Shown piece after piece: positions 54,557 through 63,577 of a DNA stretch of 64,000 nt; the stretch's first letter is position 1; every line of letters starts with the position of its first letter. The notes below the pieces were generated by a model. The model was not told where the DNA came from and made no database searches. It saw nothing but the letters and a program-made list of their open reading frames with translations. Made by a program: the position numbers and the translations under genes. Source of the stretch: Flavobacteriaceae bacterium LYZ1037 (lineage in GTDB: Bacteria; Bacteroidota; Bacteroidia; Flavobacteriales; Flavobacteriaceae); NCBI GenBank assembly GCA_003144015.1, contig QFWS01000003.1, forward strand, positions 248,001 to 312,000, in the 5' to 3' direction.

Positions 54557-55348
54557 TTATAAATATTTGTCAACTCCATTTTCACACCATGTTAATTTTT
54601 GTACTATCGTGTATTTTTCTATATCATCGTTCAACTCTAAACGAGCTCTAGATTTTTCATCATGATAGATATGAAACACAATACCTCGATACCTCAATCG
54701 TCTTGAACTCAAACCTTTGTTATAAAAACGCCAAGCCAATTCGGAGTCTTCCCTTCCCCAACCTTCAAAACGTTCGTCATAACCATTTACAGAAATAAAA
54801 TCTGATTTAAAATAAGACGTATTACAACCACGGAACTTTTTTGAGACTTCCCATTTTTTTGAGTATAACAAGCTTAAAACTGGCATATGGATGGCTCGTG
54901 TTCTTTTTTTAATTCCCTGAGACAAAATATTAAATTTTATTTGCTGTTTATTAAACAGCTGATCTAAGTGGTCTTCCTGAATATTAACTCGAGAACCATA
55001 TAAAAAAGTGTTAGGAGACACAAACTCGATATGGTCTTTAATAAAATGTTTGTGTAGAATACAATCGCCATCCACTTGAATAATATAGTCTCCAGTAGTC
55101 TTTGCAACCGTTTTATTTAGAATTACTGATTTGGTAAACCCTGTATCTTCATGCCAAACATGATACAATGGGATTGGAAACACTCTTCTAAACTGTTCAA
55201 TTAATAATTTTGTAGTCTGGTTTGAGCCATCATCGGCAATTAAAACTTCATGAGGCATAACGGATTGATCTAAAACACTTTTAAGAACAAGTTCTAAAGC
55301 TTCTGGCCACATATATGTAGATATAATTAAACTGCTTTTAATGCTCAT
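54557..55348 (-). CDS. Glycosyltransferase family 2 with galactosyltransferase-like C-terminus
   Basis: A 263-residue enzyme related to the GT2 at 46,495. The pattern SLIISTYMWPEALELVLKSVL, the DDGS loop, HVWHEDTGFTKSVILNK, the QVDGDCILHKHF DXD region and the YDERFEGWGREDSELAWRFYNKG C-terminal motif are shared. It starts four bases inside the end of the upstream gene (ATGA overlap), so the two form an operon. It adds a sugar to a surface glycan; the sugar is unknown. Confidence 0.88.
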   Translation of the reverse strand: MSIKSSLIISTYMWPEALELVLKSVLDQSVMPHEVLIADDGSNQTTKLLIEQFRRVFPIPLYHVWHEDTGFTKSVILNKTVAKTTGDYIIQVDGDCILHKHFIKDHIEFVSPNTFLYGSRVNIQEDHLDQLFNKQQIKFNILSQGIKKRTRAIHMPVLSLLYSKKWEVSKKFRGCNTSYFKSDFISVNGYDERFEGWGREDSELAWRFYNKGLSSRRLRYRGIVFHIYHDEKSRARLELNDDIEKYTIVQKLTWCENGVDKYL

Positions 55349-56250
55349 GATTTGAAATAAGATTCAAAATTAATATTACTTCTTTTAAAAATCTTTAAAA
55401 ACTTAAACCATTGACCAAAATTCTTTTTTATTAAAAAGGAAGAGGATAATTTTAAATTCTCGTCGTTTTTAACATAGTCTTTTATCTCTTTTAGGTTCTG
55501 AGTTGGAAAATATCCTAAACCCTTCCAAATATCTGGGTCTAAATAAAATACATTTTTTATGGATTTATAATTAGTCTCATTGGCTTTACGCCATTTATCA
55601 AAAAACTCTGGATTTAACTCATCGCTATGCCCCCAATTTTCAAACTTAAATTTCAACTCTTTTTCAGTTCTAGACAGACATTCATGTAGCAATACATTAT
55701 TCGTGTAAATAACACGTTCTTTAGTATTACGTGCATATTTATAATTTGGGTAATTAGTAGCTAACATGACTTTTGTAGGTTCATTAACATAAAGCAAACC
55801 TGTTTCTAAATACTTATATATATTTATTAAAAATCCTGCTATTTGAACAGGGTGATCTTTTGGGTTTTCTAAAAATCGATTATGCTTTTTAAGAGTTTCA
55901 ACAAAATTTTTAAAATCTATAAAAAACTCATCAGCATCAATTTGTATTAGCCAATTACCAATACCCATTTTTTTAGATAACATATAACGCTCCCTGGTAT
56001 CGTTTTGAATTGTAGTTAATTCTGGGATATAAAAATTATCTTTATAGATAATAATCTTATTATCAACATCAAACTTTTTTAACCACTCAAAAAATTCGTC
56101 ATCAATATTAAAAGTATTTCCTTTCCATGTACGCTGCTTTTCATCTAAAGCCAAGTATATGACATCTGCATAATTATAAACTGGAGGAATAGAACTCCTT
56201 AGTTTTTCATAATCATAAGACATTAAAAAACCGACTACAATTTTTTTCAT
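55345..56250 (-). CDS. Putative glycosyltransferase with DADEF motif
   Basis: A 301-residue protein. I do not recognise a named family, but the fold signs are those of a GT-A transferase: MKKIVVGFLMSYDYEKL start, IDADEFFIDF (DxDE motif near residue 106, probable metal site) and a basic, aromatic C-terminus. The EKQRTWKGN segment and WGHSDELNPEFFDKW are notable conserved-looking pieces. It is probably the first gene of a two-gene operon with the GT2 at 54,557. The -7 box TATATTTG (56264-56271) drives it. Confidence 0.7.
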   Translation of the reverse strand: MKKIVVGFLMSYDYEKLRSSIPPVYNYADVIYLALDEKQRTWKGNTFNIDDEFFEWLKKFDVDNKIIIYKDNFYIPELTTIQNDTRERYMLSKKMGIGNWLIQIDADEFFIDFKNFVETLKKHNRFLENPKDHPVQIAGFLINIYKYLETGLLYVNEPTKVMLATNYPNYKYARNTKERVIYTNNVLLHECLSRTEKELKFKFENWGHSDELNPEFFDKWRKANETNYKSIKNVFYLDPDIWKGLGYFPTQNLKEIKDYVKNDENLKLSSSFLIKKNFGQWFKFLKIFKRSNINFESYFKS

Positions 56251-56263
56251 GGATTATTTTTTA

Positions 56264-56271
56264 CAAATATA
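56264..56271 (-). promoter_or_regulatory. Predicted promoter of the DADEF transferase operon
   Basis: A perfect TATATTTG box on the minus strand, 13 bases before the ATG. It is back-to-back with the plus-strand box at 56292-56299. Confidence 0.5.
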
Positions 56272-56291
56272 GTTTATGCCTTAGAAATAAC

Positions 56292-56299
56292 TACTTTTG
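56292..56299 (+). promoter_or_regulatory. Predicted promoter of the GT2 at 56.3 kb
   Basis: A perfect TACTTTTG box 19 bases before the ATG, with a TTTA 16 bases further upstream. Confidence 0.5.
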
Positions 56300-56318
56300 T
56301 TACTTAAATTGTCGTAAA

Positions 56319-57314
56319 ATGCCTGATTTAACTGTAATAATGCCTGTTTATAATGGTGAAAAATTCATATCAGAATCTATTGATAGTGTTCTTGGTCAGA
56401 CATTTTCTAATTTCAAACTTTTAGTTTTAAATGATAATTCTCAAGACCAAACAGCCAAAATATTAGAAGACTACAAAAAAAAAGATTCTAGAATAGAAGT
56501 TGTAACTAAATTAGAAAATGTGGGACCTGCTAATTTAAGAAACGAAGGCATAACATTAGCAAAAACAGAGTATATTGCTTTACTTGATGCTGATGATATT
56601 GCGTTACCAACGAGATTTGAAAAACAACTTAATTTTTTAAAAAACAATCCTGAACATGGTGTTTGCGGTACCTGGTTTACCTTTTTTGGCGATAAAAAAA
56701 ACAAGACTATAAAACATGAAGAAACTCATGAGAAATTAAAAATTCAGATGCTTAGCAATTGTTGTATTGGAAACCCAACGGTTATGTTTAAAAAATCTCA
56801 CCTCGGAGATTTACGTTTTGAAAACGACTTTGTTCCTGCTGAAGATTATAGATTATGGAGTCAGTTAATTGCTAAAACAAAATTTTATAATATTCAAGAA
56901 TCTTTATTACTCTATAGATGGCATCCAAATAACATTAGCCAAACAAAGGCAGCAAACTTAAAGAAATCTGAAGAAATCATTAGAAAAAAACAATTAATTC
57001 ATTTGGGTATTGCATTTGACGATGCAAATATGGATAATTATCTAAACGCTATTAATTTAAAAAGAAAGCTAACCAAAAATGACATTATAAAAACCATTGA
57101 AGCGTCTAAAACACTCTTAGAATTAAACACTTCACATCAGGTTTATAACCAAAACATGTTTAAGTTGCATATTGATAAAGTTATTTTAAGAACAATAAGA
57201 AACTGTAAAGAAAATAATAAGTCTTATTATAAATATATTAAAAATGAGTCTGGTTACTTTTCAAAAATGTCAACATTAGATGCTGTAGTGCTTTTTTTTA
57301 AATGCTTATTTTAA
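56319..57314 (+). CDS. Glycosyltransferase family 2
   Basis: A 331-residue GT-A enzyme: LTVIMPVYNGEKFISESIDSVL, LNDNSQDQT, GPANLRNEGI and the DXD motif LLDADDIALPTRF (near residue 92). The later FVPAEDYRLWSQL is the usual ED(Y/W) acceptor-site motif. The C-terminus (about 230-331) has no catalytic features and ends LFFKCLF. The next GT2 begins 46 bases after the stop. It may use a hexose or hexosamine donor, but this is not readable. Confidence 0.9.
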   Translation: MPDLTVIMPVYNGEKFISESIDSVLGQTFSNFKLLVLNDNSQDQTAKILEDYKKKDSRIEVVTKLENVGPANLRNEGITLAKTEYIALLDADDIALPTRFEKQLNFLKNNPEHGVCGTWFTFFGDKKNKTIKHEETHEKLKIQMLSNCCIGNPTVMFKKSHLGDLRFENDFVPAEDYRLWSQLIAKTKFYNIQESLLLYRWHPNNISQTKAANLKKSEEIIRKKQLIHLGIAFDDANMDNYLNAINLKRKLTKNDIIKTIEASKTLLELNTSHQVYNQNMFKLHIDKVILRTIRNCKENNKSYYKYIKNESGYFSKMSTLDAVVLFFKCLF

Positions 57315-57360
57315 ATAATTGAACTTAGTTTAAACTAAATTATACAAAATTCTATTTTAA

Positions 57361-58458
57361 ATGCCGCTAAAAAACAAAACCTTAAAATCGCCTCTTATAA
57401 GCATTATAATCCCATGTTATAATGTAGAGAAATACATTTATAAGGGATTGGAAAGTATTCTAAACCAAACATACAGCAATTGGGAGTGTTTTATTGTAAA
57501 TGATGGAAGTACAGATAACACAGAAAATAAAATAAAAGAGTGGGTAAATAAAGACAAGCGATTTAAATTAATTTCTCAAGAAAACCAAGGAGTTTCAGCT
57601 GCAAGAAACACTGGTTTAAAACAAGCTAAAGGAGATTGTATTTATTTTTTCGATCCTGATGATATAATAGCAAAGAACTGTTTAAAAAGTCTAATTAAAT
57701 TATATCAACCAGATATCGATATTGTTGTTGGAAAAAATGCTGAAGTTATTGGACAAACAACCACAGATAGCAAAACACTAGAACATGGAATAATAACAGA
57801 CAAAGTATTCCGAAATGATAATTATATAGAACTTGCATTAAAGAGTCCGTTTTTAACTGTTTGTTGGAATAATTTGTATAACGCAGAATTTATTTTTTCA
57901 AACAATCTTAGATTTAAAGAAGGAATAGTACATGAAGATGAACTATGGTATTTTGAGACTTTGCATTTAGCGAAAACAGTAGTTTTTAATTCTAATACTA
58001 CCTATTATTACAATGTTGGAAATCAAAATTCTATAACAAAAAATTATGGTTTAAATAATCTTAAGTCCTATATAACAGTTATTGAGGATATCTATAAAAA
58101 ATATTATATATCTGAAAATAATAAACAAAGTAAACTAATTATTGGAACCTATATACTCAATCTGCAAATTCCTGTTGTATCTGCGTTTTTTAGATTCATA
58201 AAAAAGAATAAGAAAACACCTTTTAAATCTGAAGGGGTGTTTTTAATTAAAAAACATATTAAGAACCATAAAATCAATAAATATTATCATATAGATTCAA
58301 AAAAATCAAAACAATTTAAGTTATTTATTAAATATGGATTGATCGATCCTGAAAAAACGTTTAAGCTTATTAGAAACACAAACAAAAAAAATATTTTAAA
58401 AAGTTTTGAAAACTTATACTTAAAATTACTTCTAAAAAAAAACCTTGTTTCAACATGA
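57361..58458 (+). CDS. Glycosyltransferase family 2 (first of a tandem pair)
   Basis: A 365-residue GT-A enzyme: SPLISIIIPCYNVEKYIYK, NDGSTDNTE, GVSAARNTGL, DXD in FFDPDDII (near 95), then VHEDELWYFETLHLAKTV (catalytic ED near 200). It is a close paralogue of the next gene over its whole length (see findings). The C-terminal 100 residues are basic (KKHIKNHKINKYYHIDSKKS), fitting membrane association. The 46-base gap upstream has no clear terminator, so the GTs from 56.3 to 59.6 kb may be one transcript. Confidence 0.9.
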   Translation: MPLKNKTLKSPLISIIIPCYNVEKYIYKGLESILNQTYSNWECFIVNDGSTDNTENKIKEWVNKDKRFKLISQENQGVSAARNTGLKQAKGDCIYFFDPDDIIAKNCLKSLIKLYQPDIDIVVGKNAEVIGQTTTDSKTLEHGIITDKVFRNDNYIELALKSPFLTVCWNNLYNAEFIFSNNLRFKEGIVHEDELWYFETLHLAKTVVFNSNTTYYYNVGNQNSITKNYGLNNLKSYITVIEDIYKKYYISENNKQSKLIIGTYILNLQIPVVSAFFRFIKKNKKTPFKSEGVFLIKKHIKNHKINKYYHIDSKKSKQFKLFIKYGLIDPEKTFKLIRNTNKKNILKSFENLYLKLLLKKNLVST

Positions 58459-58489
58459 TTTTGATATCCTGTTTAATAAAAATAATATC

Positions 58490-59593
58490 ATGAAAGATTC
58501 ACCTTTGATATCTATAATAATTCCTTGTTATAATGGCTCTGAATTTATACAAAAGGCTTTAGAGAGCGTTAAAAGTCAAACATATTCCAATTGGGAGTGT
58601 ATTGTTATTAACGATGGAAGCACAGATGCTTCTGAACAAATTATAAAAGAAACCATTAAAGAAAACCCTCAATTTACTTATCATTATAAAAGTAACAATG
58701 GCCTTTCTGAAGCTAGAAATACTGGGATGAATTTGGCTCAAGGAAAATTTATTTATTTCTTCGATTCAGATGATTTATTAGATAGTGAAGCTCTTGAAAA
58801 TTTATTGTTATTATTTGAAGATGACATAGATTTTGTAATAGGAAAAAATGCCATTACAGAGGGACAATCCAAACAGGTGGCTGGATATTTGGAACATTTT
58901 TCGCATCCTTTTAAAAAATTAAATAATACTAAAAATAAGGACTTAATAAAACTGGTATTAGAATACCCAGTTACATCTGTTGTCTGGAATAAACTTTATA
59001 GAAAATCTTTTTTAGACAAACATCAGTTAGTTTTTAAAAAAGGGATACTTCATGAAGATGAATTGTGGTTTTTTGAAACACTTTTCCATGCAAAAGCTAT
59101 TATTTTTAATAACAAAGCAACTTATTATTACAACGTAGCTAATGGTAATTCTATAACTAATGACTTTAAACTAAGAAACCTAGAATCTTATTTAGAAATT
59201 ATTGAGTATATAAATGAAAAATACTATCAGAATGCATCTATAGATTATATTAAAGAAATGCATTCCATATATATCACTCATCTTAAAATAAGAGTCATTA
59301 GATACTGTTACAAGAAACTAAACAAAAAAGATAAAACAATTGGTAACTCTAAGATTAAGAACAGTTTTCAAAAGGTTCAAACAACAAGACATAAGCAAGT
59401 ATTAAACAAACATTTAGAAGAATTTCATTACCATTTTAGAATAGCTGAAGTTCTAGAATCAGATAAAATCCTTAAATTCTTAAGATACTTTAGATCGCCA
59501 AAAATTTTCAGAAAAATAAAATTCAAATTGCTTTTACAAAAAGCAAAAAAACTAAACACTAAAAATAATAGAGTTATAAATAAAGTCTACTAA
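58490..59593 (+). CDS. Glycosyltransferase family 2 (second of a tandem pair)
   Basis: A 367-residue paralogue of the preceding gene, starting at the ATG at 58490 (MKDSPLISIIIPCYNGSEF); the frame is open 15 codons earlier, but those residues are not conserved in the partner. DXD in FFDSDDLL (near 94), GLSEARNTGM and LHEDELWFFETLFHAKAI. Its stop overlaps the convergent DXD transferase gene by 4 bases. The pair arose by duplication, so it may add neighbouring sugars of one chain. Confidence 0.9.
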   Translation: MKDSPLISIIIPCYNGSEFIQKALESVKSQTYSNWECIVINDGSTDASEQIIKETIKENPQFTYHYKSNNGLSEARNTGMNLAQGKFIYFFDSDDLLDSEALENLLLLFEDDIDFVIGKNAITEGQSKQVAGYLEHFSHPFKKLNNTKNKDLIKLVLEYPVTSVVWNKLYRKSFLDKHQLVFKKGILHEDELWFFETLFHAKAIIFNNKATYYYNVANGNSITNDFKLRNLESYLEIIEYINEKYYQNASIDYIKEMHSIYITHLKIRVIRYCYKKLNKKDKTIGNSKIKNSFQKVQTTRHKQVLNKHLEEFHYHFRIAEVLESDKILKFLRYFRSPKIFRKIKFKLLLQKAKKLNTKNNRVINKVY

Positions 59594-60369
59594 AGATACT
59601 TTCGTTTAAGTTGCTCGATTAAGGAGTCTTTATGAAAGGTCGCATTTTTATCAAAACTTTCACGTCTAGACATTTCATTCCATAAATGAATGGCATAAGT
59701 ATCTGCAAATAAATGAATCCCTTTGTTAAAAGTGTCATCGTAAACCGTATACCAGTTATCAAAATGTATTGGATAGAAAAAAACAAAAGGTTTTGCTAAT
59801 TCTCTTAACCCAAAATAATCTAAAGCTTTAGTAAAACCTTCTGGGCCTCCAGTTTCACCCCATTCCATTGCTTCACGACCCTTACCTAATAATTTTCGTT
59901 TTAATTTTTTTTTCTTTGTTTTAGTTCTATCGTAAGGCAAAAAATCATTCGGATTTTCACAACTATCTTTTATAAATTTGCTAAATTCATGCCTTGGTGG
60001 AAACCCTAAAACAGCAGGACACACTAACTGTCTACTCTCTGAACCAAATACTAAATCTGAATCAAAATCGAATGGTTTTAAACAAATCATGTCTGTATCT
60101 ACCCAAAAACCTCCTTTTTTATACAATAACTCCCAACGAAACCAATCTGCAAATCCAGCATAACTACCGTTACAATAAGTAAAAATATATTTCTTATCAA
60201 GAATATCATGCCCATCTTTCACGATGGTTCCTTCTGGAATCCCTTTCACCTCACCATAAGTGTACAAATGAAACTCATGATTGTTTTTTAAAAAAGATGA
60301 TATAGACAACTGTTCTATTAAAGAAAGCTCTCCACCAATCCATAAAGATTGTATAATTGGTAATGACAT
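59590..60369 (-). CDS. Glycosyltransferase with DXD sugar-binding motif (Gly_transf_sug type)
   Basis: A 259-residue protein related to capsular polysaccharide synthesis and TcdB/Och1-like transferases (PF04488). It begins MSLPIIQSLWIGGELSLIEQLSISS. The DXD motif is GGFWVDTDMICLKPFDF (near 87-104), preceded by YAGFADWFRWELLYKK. It probably transfers a hexose or a hexosamine. It is convergent with the GT2 pair (4-base overlap), and divergent from the pyruvyl transferase gene across a 189-base gap. Confidence 0.85.
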   Translation of the reverse strand: MSLPIIQSLWIGGELSLIEQLSISSFLKNNHEFHLYTYGEVKGIPEGTIVKDGHDILDKKYIFTYCNGSYAGFADWFRWELLYKKGGFWVDTDMICLKPFDFDSDLVFGSESRQLVCPAVLGFPPRHEFSKFIKDSCENPNDFLPYDRTKTKKKKLKRKLLGKGREAMEWGETGGPEGFTKALDYFGLRELAKPFVFFYPIHFDNWYTVYDDTFNKGIHLFADTYAIHLWNEMSRRESFDKNATFHKDSLIEQLKRKYL

Positions 60370-60484
60370 ACTTGTTTTTTTATATACTTTTGCAATATTA
60401 CAACAAATTGTACCTAAATCTATTCAAAAAAAATAAAGCCTTAATAATTTAGTTATTAATATATTCAAAGACTTAATAACAAAT

Positions 60485-60492
60485 TATTTTTG
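60485..60492 (+). promoter_or_regulatory. Predicted promoter of the pyruvyl transferase gene
   Basis: A perfect TATTTTTG -7 box 66 bases before the ATG, the longest apparent leader of the predicted promoters here. The rest of the 189-base gap (60370-60558) is AT-rich with no other recognisable site. Confidence 0.45.
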
Positions 60493-60558
60493 CAAAAATT
60501 AATTTTAATTATTTTTAACGTAACATAAAATTAATTAAAAAAAAACAACAATTACTTT

Positions 60559-61509
60559 ATGAAATATGGCCTGCTTAAATATCGCGACAAAGAATCTAAT
60601 ATTGGAGATTATATTCAAAGTTTGGCTGCCTTACACTTTTTGCCTCATGTTGACAAGTTGGTAAGCAGAGAAAAACTCGATAAAGTTTCTGAAGATTTAT
60701 ATGTCATCTTAAATGGTTGGTTTATGCACCATCCCGAACATTGGCCTCCAAGTGAACATGTAACTCCAGAGTTTATTTCATTTCATATTAACGAGCATGC
60801 AAAAAGATTAATGACTAATAAAAAATCTATTGCATATTATAAAAAACATGAACCCATTGGTTGTCGTGATAAATTCACAGAAAAACTCTTAAAAAGCAAA
60901 GGAGTAGATGCTTATTTTTCAGGTTGTTTAACTCTTACTTTAGAAAAAAATCAATATTTAAAAGATGAAAAAGCCGATGTTATTTTTTGTGATATTTTAT
61001 CTCATAAAAATGATGTTGTAGATGAAGGACAAAAAATTCCTTGGAAAAAAATTCGTAACCCTCATAAAGTGGTTATTAAAAAAACGAAAAAGGAATTATT
61101 TAAAAAGAAAACAAGAAAACTAGTAAAAAAACTAGTTCCTAGTCAGCTTAGAAAAGATGCTATTTATGTTTCAAATCAAAACTTTGAAGCAACAACCCAT
61201 GAAGAAAAATTTGAAATTGCAAAAAATCTGTTGGCAAAATATGCAGCAGCTAAACTAGTTGTAACTTCTAGAATTCATGTAGCTTTACCTTGTTTAGCAT
61301 TTGGTACTCCTGTTGTTTTTATTCATCCAGAAAGAGACACAAGTCGTTTGTCTGGATTAATCGAATTATTTCATACGTTTACCATAAAACAAATTGAAGA
61401 AACACCAAAAGAAGAACTTCAACAACAATTTCTTAAAGCTTCAGTTAAAAACAAAGACTTGCATCTTAAATTAAGAGATGACTTGATTAAAAATCTTCAA
61501 AATAAATAA
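60559..61509 (+). CDS. Polysaccharide pyruvyl transferase family protein
   Basis: A 316-residue enzyme of the WcaK/CsaB family that adds a pyruvate ketal to a sugar in surface polysaccharide. The N-terminus has MKYGLLKYRDKESNIGDYIQSLAALHFL. The C-terminal half keeps VVTSRIHVALPCLAFGTPVVFI (near 240-258) and the DTSRLSGL phosphate-site segment. A lysine-rich central loop (near 165-190) is a local feature. It is followed directly by tsaC/sua5 (2 bases), so a housekeeping gene is read from the same transcript. Confidence 0.85.
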   Translation: MKYGLLKYRDKESNIGDYIQSLAALHFLPHVDKLVSREKLDKVSEDLYVILNGWFMHHPEHWPPSEHVTPEFISFHINEHAKRLMTNKKSIAYYKKHEPIGCRDKFTEKLLKSKGVDAYFSGCLTLTLEKNQYLKDEKADVIFCDILSHKNDVVDEGQKIPWKKIRNPHKVVIKKTKKELFKKKTRKLVKKLVPSQLRKDAIYVSNQNFEATTHEEKFEIAKNLLAKYAAAKLVVTSRIHVALPCLAFGTPVVFIHPERDTSRLSGLIELFHTFTIKQIEETPKEELQQQFLKASVKNKDLHLKLRDDLIKNLQNK

Positions 61510-61511
61510 TA

Positions 61512-62078
61512 GTGATTAACCATACTATTTTAAATTTGGCATTAGACACCTTAAAACAAGGTGGTCTAATACTCTACCCAACAGATACAGTTTGGGGAAT
61601 TGGTTGTGATGCAACGAATGAAGAAGCTGTTGAAAAAATCTTCAAACTAAAAAAACGTAGCGACAGCAAAGCTTTGATATGCCTAGTAGCAGACGATAGA
61701 ATGCTGAAAAAATACGTCAAAAAAATACCTGAAGCAGCTTTCGACTTCATGGATATTGAAGACAACCCTATTACCATTATCTATGACGAGCCACAAAATT
61801 TAGCTAAAAATTTAATTGCAGAAGATAATACCATTGCTATAAGAATTCCAGATAATGATTTTTGTTTTCAGCTGCTTCGGAAATTTAATGGTTCTATTGT
61901 TTCAACCTCAGCAAATATTAGTGGACAACCTACGCCAAAATCCTTTAAAGAAATACATGAAGACATTTTAAAAGGTGTGGACTATGTTGTAAATTTGCCA
62001 GATGAAAAAATAGGTGCTAAACCATCGTCTATTATTAAATTGAGCAATGATGGAAAAGTACAGGTTATAAGAAAATAA
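61512..62078 (+). CDS. Threonylcarbamoyl-AMP synthase (TsaC/Sua5/YrdC family)
   Basis: Makes L-threonylcarbamoyl-AMP from threonine, bicarbonate and ATP for t6A tRNA modification. The 188-residue product has the family motifs: GGLILYPTDTVWGIGCDA (near 17-34), KKRSDSKALICLV (near 52-64), TIAIRIPDN and SIVSTSANISGQPTPKSF (near 132-149). The start is GTG at 61512 (read as Met in MINHTILNLALD); no ATG lies upstream in frame before the stop, and the two-base gap to the previous stop supports it. Confidence 0.92.
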   Translation: MINHTILNLALDTLKQGGLILYPTDTVWGIGCDATNEEAVEKIFKLKKRSDSKALICLVADDRMLKKYVKKIPEAAFDFMDIEDNPITIIYDEPQNLAKNLIAEDNTIAIRIPDNDFCFQLLRKFNGSIVSTSANISGQPTPKSFKEIHEDILKGVDYVVNLPDEKIGAKPSSIIKLSNDGKVQVIRK

Positions 62079-62156
62079 ATTCCCAATTTCAAGTACCAAA
62101 AGCCAAAAATCCTTTTTGAAGTTTTGTTCTTGTATATTTTGGAATTTGAAACACAT

Positions 62157-63575
62157 ATGAATTACAAACAAGCATTAAAAAACCCAATCTTTAAGATTAT
62201 TTCGAAATCTGCAAAAGAACTTCAACTAGATGCTTATGTTATTGGTGGTTTTGTTCGAGATTATATCCTACAACGTGGAACAGCAAAAGACATAGACATT
62301 GTAGCTATTGGATCTGGAATTGAATTAGCAAAACAAGTCGCTAAAAATTTACCAAACAACCCTAAAGTTCAAGTTTTTAAAACCTATGGCACTGCCATGT
62401 TGCGTTTTGAAGATATTGAAATTGAATTTGTTGGCGCACGAAAAGAAAGTTATAACGAAGACAGCAGAAATCCTATTGTTGAAAATGGCACGTTAGAAGA
62501 CGATCAAAACCGTCGTGATTTTACTATTAATGCTTTGGCTTTAGATTTATCTGAAGATAATTATGGTAACATATTAGATCCATTTAATGGTATTCAAGAT
62601 TTAAAAGAGGCTATTATTCGTACGCCTTTAAATCCAGACATCACTTATAGTGACGATCCGTTACGCATGATGCGAGCCATTCGTTTTGCAACTCAACTAA
62701 ACTTTAAAATTGAAGAAGAATCGCTTAAATCCATTTCAAAAAACAAAGAACGAATTAAAATTATAACCAATGAACGTATTGTTGTTGAATTAAACAAGAT
62801 TCTAGAAAGCAGCAAACCTTCTATTGGTTTCTTACTACTTGAAGAAACAGGATTACTGGAATATATTTTACCAGAATTAACTGCCTTAAAAGGTATTGAT
62901 GAAGTTGAAGGCCAAAAACATAAAGATAATTTCTACCATACTTTAGAAGTAGTTGATAATATTAGTAAAAACACAGACAACTTATGGTTACGTTGGGCTG
63001 CTTTATTACATGATATAGGAAAAGCACCAACCAAAAAGTTTCATAAAAAGATAGGTTGGACTTTTCATGGTCACGAATTTAAGGGATCTAAAATGGTGTA
63101 TCATTTATTTAAGCGCTTAAAAATGCCCTTAAATGACAAAATGAAATTTGTGCAAAAAATGGTTTATATGAGCTCAAGGCCTATTGTCTTAGCTGAAGAT
63201 ATGGCTACAGATTCTGCCGTTAGAAGATTGGTCTTTGATGCTGGAGATTATGTAGAAGATTTAATGACACTCTGTGAAGCAGACATAACTACAAAGAATC
63301 CAAAAAAGTTTAAAAAATACCATAACAACTTTAAAATTGTTAGAAATAAAATAATTGAGGTTGAAGAACGGGATCATATCAGAAACTTTCAACCACCAGT
63401 TTCTGGAGAAATAATCATGGAAACTTTCAACTTAAAACCTTGTAGAGAAATTGGTACTATTAAAGAAGCGATTAAAGAAGCGATTCTTGAAGGAGACATT
63501 CCAAACGACTTTGAAGCAGCATACCAATTGATGCTTAAAGAAGGTGAAAAATTAGGATTAAAAGTAAAGAAGTAA
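62157..63575 (+). CDS. cca: CCA tRNA nucleotidyltransferase
   Basis: Adds or repairs the 3' CCA end of tRNA. The 472-residue product (ATG at 62157) starts MNYKQALKNPIFKIISKSAK. The nucleotidyltransferase head has VIGGFVRDYILQRGTAKDIDIVAIG (metal Asp residues in DID, near 42-46). The RNA-binding neck is at DDPLRMMRAIRFATQLNF, followed by an HD domain (RWAALLHDIGKAPTKKF near 285). The HD-fused form is the usual flavobacterial type. It follows tsaC by 78 bases and precedes a GNAT gene. Confidence 0.93.
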   Translation: MNYKQALKNPIFKIISKSAKELQLDAYVIGGFVRDYILQRGTAKDIDIVAIGSGIELAKQVAKNLPNNPKVQVFKTYGTAMLRFEDIEIEFVGARKESYNEDSRNPIVENGTLEDDQNRRDFTINALALDLSEDNYGNILDPFNGIQDLKEAIIRTPLNPDITYSDDPLRMMRAIRFATQLNFKIEEESLKSISKNKERIKIITNERIVVELNKILESSKPSIGFLLLEETGLLEYILPELTALKGIDEVEGQKHKDNFYHTLEVVDNISKNTDNLWLRWAALLHDIGKAPTKKFHKKIGWTFHGHEFKGSKMVYHLFKRLKMPLNDKMKFVQKMVYMSSRPIVLAEDMATDSAVRRLVFDAGDYVEDLMTLCEADITTKNPKKFKKYHNNFKIVRNKIIEVEERDHIRNFQPPVSGEIIMETFNLKPCREIGTIKEAIKEAILEGDIPNDFEAAYQLMLKEGEKLGLKVKK

Positions 63576-63577
63576 TC

